Source: Simplicispira metamorpha
GTDB taxonomy: Bacteria; Pseudomonadota; Gammaproteobacteria; Burkholderiales; Burkholderiaceae_C
Direction of reading: 5' to 3'
Length of the DNA: 64,000 nucleotides
Assembly (NCBI RefSeq): GCF_004341365.1
Contig: NZ_SLXH01000006.1
Span: 1-64,000 of the forward strand
Position 1 is the stretch's first letter. The number at the start of each line of letters is the position of its first letter. This document shows, in pieces, positions 59,425 to 64,000 of this stretch. The notes below the pieces were generated by a model. The model had not been told where the DNA came from, made no database searches, and saw only the letters and a list, made by a program, of their open reading frames with translations. The position numbers and the translations under genes were made by a program.

Positions 59425-60684
59425 ATGACCACCTACCAGCACATCCAGGTGCCTGCTGAAGGCCAGAAAATCACCGTCAACGCGGATATGTCCCTCAATG
59501 TGCCGGACCAGCCCATCATTCCGTTCATTGAGGGCGATGGCACGGGTGCCGACATTACGCCTGTGATGATCAAGGTGGTCGATGCCGCCGTGGCCAAAGC
59601 CTATGGTGGCCAGAAAAAAATCCAGTGGATGGAGGTGTATGCCGGTGAGAAGTCCACCCGGGTGTACGGCCCCGATGTCTGGCTGCCCGAAGAAACCCTG
59701 AGCGCCGTGCGCGACTACGTGGTGTCCATCAAGGGCCCACTGACCACGCCCGTGGGCGGCGGCATCCGCTCGCTCAACGTGGCACTGCGCCAGCAGCTGG
59801 ACTTGTACGTCTGCCTGCGCCCCATCCAGTATTTTGACGGTGTGCCTTCGCCCGTCAAAGAGCCGCACAAGACCAATATGGTCATCTTCCGTGAAAACTC
59901 GGAAGATATTTATGCAGGCATCGAGTTTGAAGCCGGATCTGACAAGGCCAAAAAGCTCATCGCGTTTTTGCAGAACGAGATGGGCAGCCAGAAAATCCGC
60001 TTCCCCGACACCTCGGGCATCGGCGTCAAGCCCGTCTCGCGCGAAGGCACAGAGCGCCTGGTGCGCAAGGCCATCCAGTACGCCATCGACAACGACAAGC
60101 CCAGCGTGACCATCGTGCACAAGGGCAACATCATGAAGTTCACCGAAGGCAGTTTTCGGGATTGGGCCTACGCCCTGGCCGCCAGGGAGTTTGGCGCTGA
60201 ACTGATCGACGGCGGCCCGTGGATGAAGTTCAAGAGCCCCAGAACGGGCAAAGACATCACCATCAAAGACAGCATTGCCGATGCCTTCTTGCAGCAGATT
60301 TTGCTGCGCCCGGCGGAATATTCGGTCATTGCCACGCTGAACCTGAACGGCGACTACATCTCTGATGCCCTGGCTGCGCAGGTGGGCGGCATTGGCATTG
60401 CGCCGGGCGCCAACCTGTCTGACACGATTGCGATGTTCGAGGCCACCCACGGCACCGCACCCCGGTACGCGGGCAAAGACTACGTCAACCCCGGCTCTGA
60501 AATTTTGTCCGCCGAGATGATGCTGCGCCACATGGGTTGGACGGCGGCGGCTGACCTCATCATCAGTGCCATGAAAAAGTCGATTGCCAGCAAAAAGGTG
60601 ACCTACGACTTTGCCCGCCTGATGGACGGTGCCATGCAGGTGAGCTGCTCGGGTTTTGGCAAAGTAATGATCGATAACATGTGA
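59425..60684 (+). CDS. icd: Isocitrate dehydrogenase, NADP-dependent, dimeric type
   Basis: The 419-residue enzyme is of the E. coli-like type I family. Motifs: [12 protein letters not shown] near residue 33, the phospho-site region [12 protein letters not shown] with the regulatory serine, and [25 protein letters not shown] (core [15 protein letters not shown]). A preceding TGGAG is about 11 bases upstream. It is paralogous in function but not in sequence to the monomeric gene 85 bases upstream. Convergent with hppA. Confidence 0.96.
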   Translation: MTTYQHIQVPAEGQKITVNADMSLNVPDQPIIPFIEGDGTGADITPVMIKVVDAAVAKAYGGQKKIQWMEVYAGEKSTRVYGPDVWLPEETLSAVRDYVVSIKGPLTTPVGGGIRSLNVALRQQLDLYVCLRPIQYFDGVPSPVKEPHKTNMVIFRENSEDIYAGIEFEAGSDKAKKLIAFLQNEMGSQKIRFPDTSGIGVKPVSREGTERLVRKAIQYAIDNDKPSVTIVHKGNIMKFTEGSFRDWAYALAAREFGAELIDGGPWMKFKSPRTGKDITIKDSIADAFLQQILLRPAEYSVIATLNLNGDYISDALAAQVGGIGIAPGANLSDTIAMFEATHGTAPRYAGKDYVNPGSEILSAEMMLRHMGWTAAADLIISAMKKSIASKKVTYDFARLMDGAMQVSCSGFGKVMIDNM

Positions 60685-60690
60685 GCCCCT

Positions 60691-62769
60691 TCAACCCGCG
60701 TGGAGCTTCACCACCAACGGCACGATGAGCAGTGCCACGATGTTGATGATCTTGATGAGCGGGTTGATGGCCGGGCCAGCGGTGTCTTTGTAGGGGTCGC
60801 CCACCGTGTCGCCGGTGACGGCGGCCTTGTGCGCCTCTGAGCCCTTGCCGCCGTGGTGGCCGTCTTCGATGTATTTCTTGGCGTTGTCCCAGGCGCCGCC
60901 GCCGGTGCACATCGAAATGGCCACGAACAAGCCGGTGACGATGGTGCCCATCAGCAGCCCGCCCAATGCTTTCGGGCCCAGCAGCAGGCCGACGGCAATC
61001 GGCACCACTACGGGCAGCAGGCTGGGGACGACCATTTCCTTGATGGCGGCGCTGGTCAGCATGTCCACCGCACGGCCATATTCAGGCTTGGCCGTGCCTT
61101 CCATGACGCCGGGGATGTCGCGAAACTGGCGCCGTACCTCGACCACCACGGCGCCAGCCGCGCGGCCTACCGCTTCCATGGCCATGGCGCCAAACAGGTA
61201 CGGAATCAGCCCGCCGATGAACAGGCCGACGATGACCATCGGGTCACTCAGGTTGAAGCTGATGGCCTGGCCGTAGCTCTCGAGCTTGTGCGTGTAGTCG
61301 GCAAACAGCACCAGCGACGCCAGACCCGCCGAGCCGATGGCGTAGCCCTTGGTGACGGCCTTGGTGGTGTTGCCGACGGCGTCCAGCGGGTCGGTCACGG
61401 CGCGCACCTCGGGGGGCATGTCAGCCATTTCGGCGATGCCGCCGGCGTTGTCGGTAATCGGCCCGTAGGCATCCAGTGCCACCACGATGCCGGCCATGGA
61501 GAGCATGGCGGTGGCGGCGACGGCAATGCCATACAGGCCCGCCAACTGGTACGACACCAGGATGGCGATGCAGACAAAAATCACCGGCCAGGCGGTGGAG
61601 CGCATCGACACGCCCAGGCCCGCAATGATGTTGGTGCCGTGGCCGGTGGTCGATGCCTGCGCGATGTGCTGCACCGGGGCGTATTGCGTGCCGGTATAGA
61701 ACTCGGTGATCCAGACCAGCGCGGCCGTCAGCACCAGGCCAGTGGCGCAGGCGCCAAACAGCCGCAGCTGGCTGGCGCTGACGGCAATGGCGTTGTCGGG
61801 TATGAGCCAGTGGGTGACGAACCAGAAGGCGATCAGCGAGAGCACGCCGGCCACGGCCAGGCCTCGGTACAGCGCGGGCATGACGTTTTTCATGCCGGGC
61901 GAGGCCTTGACGAAAAAGCAGCCGATGATCGACGCGACGATGGACACGGCGCCCAGCGCCAGCGGGTAGAGCACGGCGCTGACCGGGGCGCTGGCCACCA
62001 TCAGCGCGCCCAGCACCATGGTGGCGATCAGGGTGACGGCGTAGGTCTCGAACAGGTCGGCCGCCATGCCGGCGCAGTCGCCCACGTTGTCGCCCACGTT
62101 GTCGGCGATCACGGCAGGGTTGCGCGGGTCGTCCTCGGGGATGCCGGCCTCGACCTTGCCCACCAGGTCGGCGCCCACGTCGGCGCCCTTGGTGAAGATG
62201 CCGCCGCCCAGTCGGGCAAAGATGGAAATCAGCGACGAGCCAAAGGCAAAACCAATCAAAGGGTTGAGTTGGCTGGCCAGCGTGGCATCGGCCACCGGGT
62301 GGTTGCCCACCAGGTACCAGTAAAACCCGGTCACGCCCAGCAGGCCCAGGCCCACGACCAGCATGCCCGTGATGGCGCCGCCGCGAAACGCCACGTCCAG
62401 GGCCGGGCCGATGCCTTGCGTGGCCGCCTGCGCGGTGCGCACGTTGGCGCGCACCGATACGTTCATGCCAATAAAGCCGCAGGCGCCCGAGAGCACAGCG
62501 CCAATGATGAAACCGACGGCGGTTTTAACGTCCAGAAAGACGCCGATGAGGAGGGCCAGCACCACGCCGACGATGGCAATGGTTTTGTATTGCCGCGCCA
62601 GGTAGGCCGCAGCGCCCGCCTGGATGGCGGCGGCGATCTCTTGCATCCGGGCGTTGCCCGGGTCTTTGGCAAGGATCCAGCCACGGGCCCAGATGCCGTA
62701 GGCCACCGCGATCAGCCCACACACCAGGGCCAGGAGAAGGGGGGAAGTCAGCGCTGTCGTGGCGGCCAT
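60691..62769 (-). CDS. hppA: Membrane-bound proton-translocating pyrophosphatase
   Basis: The 692-residue integral membrane pump couples pyrophosphate hydrolysis to proton export. The signature [38 protein letters not shown] (cores [11 protein letters not shown] and DNVGDNVGD) is intact. The K in [19 protein letters not shown] places it in the K+-independent group as I know it. The ATG at 62769 begins just before the first membrane helix. An upstream in-frame start is not membrane-like. Divergent from the soluble pyrophosphatase gene. Confidence 0.95.
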   Translation of the reverse strand: MAATTALTSPLLLALVCGLIAVAYGIWARGWILAKDPGNARMQEIAAAIQAGAAAYLARQYKTIAIVGVVLALLIGVFLDVKTAVGFIIGAVLSGACGFIGMNVSVRANVRTAQAATQGIGPALDVAFRGGAITGMLVVGLGLLGVTGFYWYLVGNHPVADATLASQLNPLIGFAFGSSLISIFARLGGGIFTKGADVGADLVGKVEAGIPEDDPRNPAVIADNVGDNVGDCAGMAADLFETYAVTLIATMVLGALMVASAPVSAVLYPLALGAVSIVASIIGCFFVKASPGMKNVMPALYRGLAVAGVLSLIAFWFVTHWLIPDNAIAVSASQLRLFGACATGLVLTAALVWITEFYTGTQYAPVQHIAQASTTGHGTNIIAGLGVSMRSTAWPVIFVCIAILVSYQLAGLYGIAVAATAMLSMAGIVVALDAYGPITDNAGGIAEMADMPPEVRAVTDPLDAVGNTTKAVTKGYAIGSAGLASLVLFADYTHKLESYGQAISFNLSDPMVIVGLFIGGLIPYLFGAMAMEAVGRAAGAVVVEVRRQFRDIPGVMEGTAKPEYGRAVDMLTSAAIKEMVVPSLLPVVVPIAVGLLLGPKALGGLLMGTIVTGLFVAISMCTGGGAWDNAKKYIEDGHHGGKGSEAHKAAVTGDTVGDPYKDTAGPAINPLIKIINIVALLIVPLVVKLHAG

Positions 62770-62997
62770 GCTTTGCTCCGGTGGTATCGCGGGAACCGCG
62801 AAACGGGAGCCACAACGCACGGGTTATGCCTCCGCTGCGTTGCTTCCTCGCCCACCATGCCGGGGGGCGATTGGCCAACCGGGCCAATTTACCGCTGAAA
62901 TCGGGCTTTGCAAGCGGGCTGAAAGGGGCGAGCCGGTAAAATCAGGGTTAATCCCGACGGGGATTCTTGGCCTTTATCAACCACACGACCGACAACC

Positions 62998-63534
62998 ATG
63001 TCCCTCAACAACGTCACTCCCGGCAAAAACATTCCCGAGTCTTTCAACGTGGTCATTGAAATCCCCATGGATTCTGACCCGATCAAGTACGAAGTGGACA
63101 AGGAATCGGGCGCTATTTTCGTGGACCGTTTCATGACCACGGCCATGTACTACCCCTCCAACTACGGCTACGTGCCCCAGACCCTCAGCGGCGACGGCGA
63201 CCCGGTGGACGTGCTGGTCATCACCCCCTACCCACTGCTGCCCGGCGTGGTGGTGCCCTGCCGTGCGCTGGGTATCCTGAAGATGGAAGACGAAGCTGGC
63301 ATCGACGGCAAAGTGCTGGCCGTTCCCACCAACAAGGTGCTGGCCATGTACTCGGCCTGGAAAGACATCGGCGATGTGAACCCCATGCGCCTCAAAGCCA
63401 TCAGCCATTTCTTTGAGCATTACAAAGACCTGGAAGAAGGCAAGTGGGTCAAGGTGCTGGGCTGGGAAGGCATTGAGGCCGCCCACAAAGAAATCACCGA
63501 CGGTCTGGCCAACTACCAGCAGTCCCAAGCCTGA
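62998..63534 (+). CDS. ppa: Inorganic pyrophosphatase, soluble, family I
   Basis: The 178-residue cytoplasmic enzyme hydrolyses pyrophosphate and drives biosynthesis forward. Family I marks: [26 protein letters not shown] (core [14 protein letters not shown]), [12 protein letters not shown], the Mg-binding [10 protein letters not shown], and KDIGDVN. The gap to the divergent hppA start is 228 bases. A terminator follows. Confidence 0.97.
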   Translation: MSLNNVTPGKNIPESFNVVIEIPMDSDPIKYEVDKESGAIFVDRFMTTAMYYPSNYGYVPQTLSGDGDPVDVLVITPYPLLPGVVVPCRALGILKMEDEAGIDGKVLAVPTNKVLAMYSAWKDIGDVNPMRLKAISHFFEHYKDLEEGKWVKVLGWEGIEAAHKEITDGLANYQQSQA

Positions 63535-63568
63535 TCCTGGGCGGCGCAGACTGCCCGCCACATCCCCC

Positions 63569-63606
63569 AAAAAAAGCCTGCCGGCCTGTGCCCGCAGGCT
63601 TTTTTT
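63569..63606 (+). terminator. Rho-independent terminator of ppa
   Basis: Stem AAAAAAAGCCTGC/GCAGGCTTTTTTT with a 12-base loop. The flanking A and T runs could serve both strands, including the convergent FemAB-like gene. Confidence 0.85.
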
Positions 63607-63637
63607 CATGGGTGCAGGCCAGTAATGGCGGGGCAGG

Positions 63638-64000
63638 TTATGGCTGTTTCAGCGGGCTGCGCGATTGCAAATGTTCCAGGTACTGCGCAACGCCAGTGCT
63701 TTCGCGCTCCAGAAAGCGATCCACCGCGTCGGCGAAGGCCGGATGTGCCAGCCAGTGTGCGCTGTGGGCGGGCACTGGGAGCAGGGCGCGGGCCATTTTG
63801 TGTTCGCCCTGGGCGCCGCCTTCAAAACGCTGTATCCCGTGCGCGATGCACCACTGCAAGGGCTGGTAGTAGCAGGCCTCAAAGTGCAGGCAGTCCACGC
63901 GCTCCAGGGCGCCCCAATAGCGGCCATAAGCGATGGGGGTAGGTGATTTGAGATCATTTTGGCCCCCAGCGCTTGCTGGGTCAGCGCTTACAGCTATCAA
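63638..64000 (-). CDS. GNAT/FemAB-like acyltransferase, C-terminal part
   Basis: The open frame continues past the window edge and is read at its 3' end. The visible 120 residues contain the end of the DUF482/FemAB-like family: YGRYWGALERVDCLHFEACYYQPLQWCI (core RYWGALERVDCLHFEACYYQ), RFEGGAQGEHKMARALLPVPAHSAHWLAHPAF (core GGAQGEHKMARALLP). This family resembles peptidoglycan-bridge acyltransferases, but the substrate is unknown. A copy of the interspersed repeat lies in frame at the very edge, just upstream of the conserved YGRYWG. Confidence 0.85.
   Translation of the reverse strand: MIAVSADPASAGGQNDLKSPTPIAYGRYWGALERVDCLHFEACYYQPLQWCIAHGIQRFEGGAQGEHKMARALLPVPAHSAHWLAHPAFADAVDRFLERESTGVAQYLEHLQSRSPLKQP
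63938..64000 (-). repeat. Interspersed palindromic repeat at the window edge, inside the FemAB-like gene
   Basis: The minus strand reads TTGATAGCTGTAAGCGCTGA, spacer, AAGCGCTGGGGGCCAAAATG, ATCTCAAATC: a good match to the family, translated in frame. Confidence 0.75.

Noticed and set aside
60853-62898. 681-codon plus-strand frame opposite hppA
   Set aside because: Low-complexity His/Gly/Gln/Asp-rich translation, mirror of a well-conserved membrane protein.

Overview
The window looks like a chromosomal segment of a betaproteobacterium in the order Burkholderiales, most likely the family Comamonadaceae (Acidovorax-like). This is inferred from the GC-rich housekeeping genes, the gene families present and a short interspersed repeat (core TGATAGCTGCTAGCGC) that I associate with that family. 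No rRNA, tRNA or CRISPR array was found.

Bases 1-9,700 are an AT-richer accessory island beside the glycine cleavage operon. It holds two arrays of integron-type gene cassettes, all read on the minus strand, separated by attC sites with paired RYYYAAC...GTTRRRY cores and inner hairpins. The left array (about 1-2664) carries a pentapeptide-repeat protein, a low-molecular-weight tyrosine phosphatase and small unknown proteins. The right array (5858-9476) carries mostly small secreted or membrane proteins. Each array faces one copy of a roughly 185-bp repeat (2925-3110 and 9471-9660) that behaves like a duplicated attI/leader block. No integrase gene lies in the window. Between the arrays are a solitary HigA-like antitoxin, a large lipoprotein with a histidine-phosphatase motif, and a decayed IS5-family transposase.

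Bases 9.8-18 kb hold gcvT-gcvH-gcvP under a tandem glycine riboswitch, then a TrpXYZ-like ABC transporter. Bases 18-24 kb hold ETF-ubiquinone oxidoreductase, an SDR and thioesterase pair, an AhpD-like protein and catalase-peroxidase KatG. Bases 24-27.7 kb hold a PAS-LuxR regulator divergent from a two-subunit CoA-transferase, with a perfect 10-bp inverted repeat between them, and an HD-GYP-like protein. Bases 27.7-31 kb hold moaA-mobA-moeA for molybdenum cofactor, followed by a BLUF photoreceptor and a PilJ_N-type secreted protein.

Bases 32-44 kb hold a YgiQ radical SAM protein, MetY, a P-type Ca-type ATPase, an RlhA-like U32 protein, and lexA divergent from an asparaginase gene across two LexA boxes. 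Bases 43.6-47.7 kb form a probable envelope operon, exbB-exbD-lpxK-trm112-kdsB, followed by adk. Then come xseA and sodB, and a stress cluster of an accessory Lon and two Hsp20 genes, divergent from a Crp/Fnr regulator with cyclopropane fatty acid synthase. The window ends with DUF192, two non-homologous isocitrate dehydrogenases in tandem, divergent membrane and soluble pyrophosphatases, and the C-terminal part of a FemAB-like acyltransferase.

The most unusual signals are the integrase-less cassette arrays with duplicated attI-like blocks, an ORF-less unit whose attC has collapsed to bare core sites, and the interspersed repeat, which lies in frame inside six protein-coding genes.
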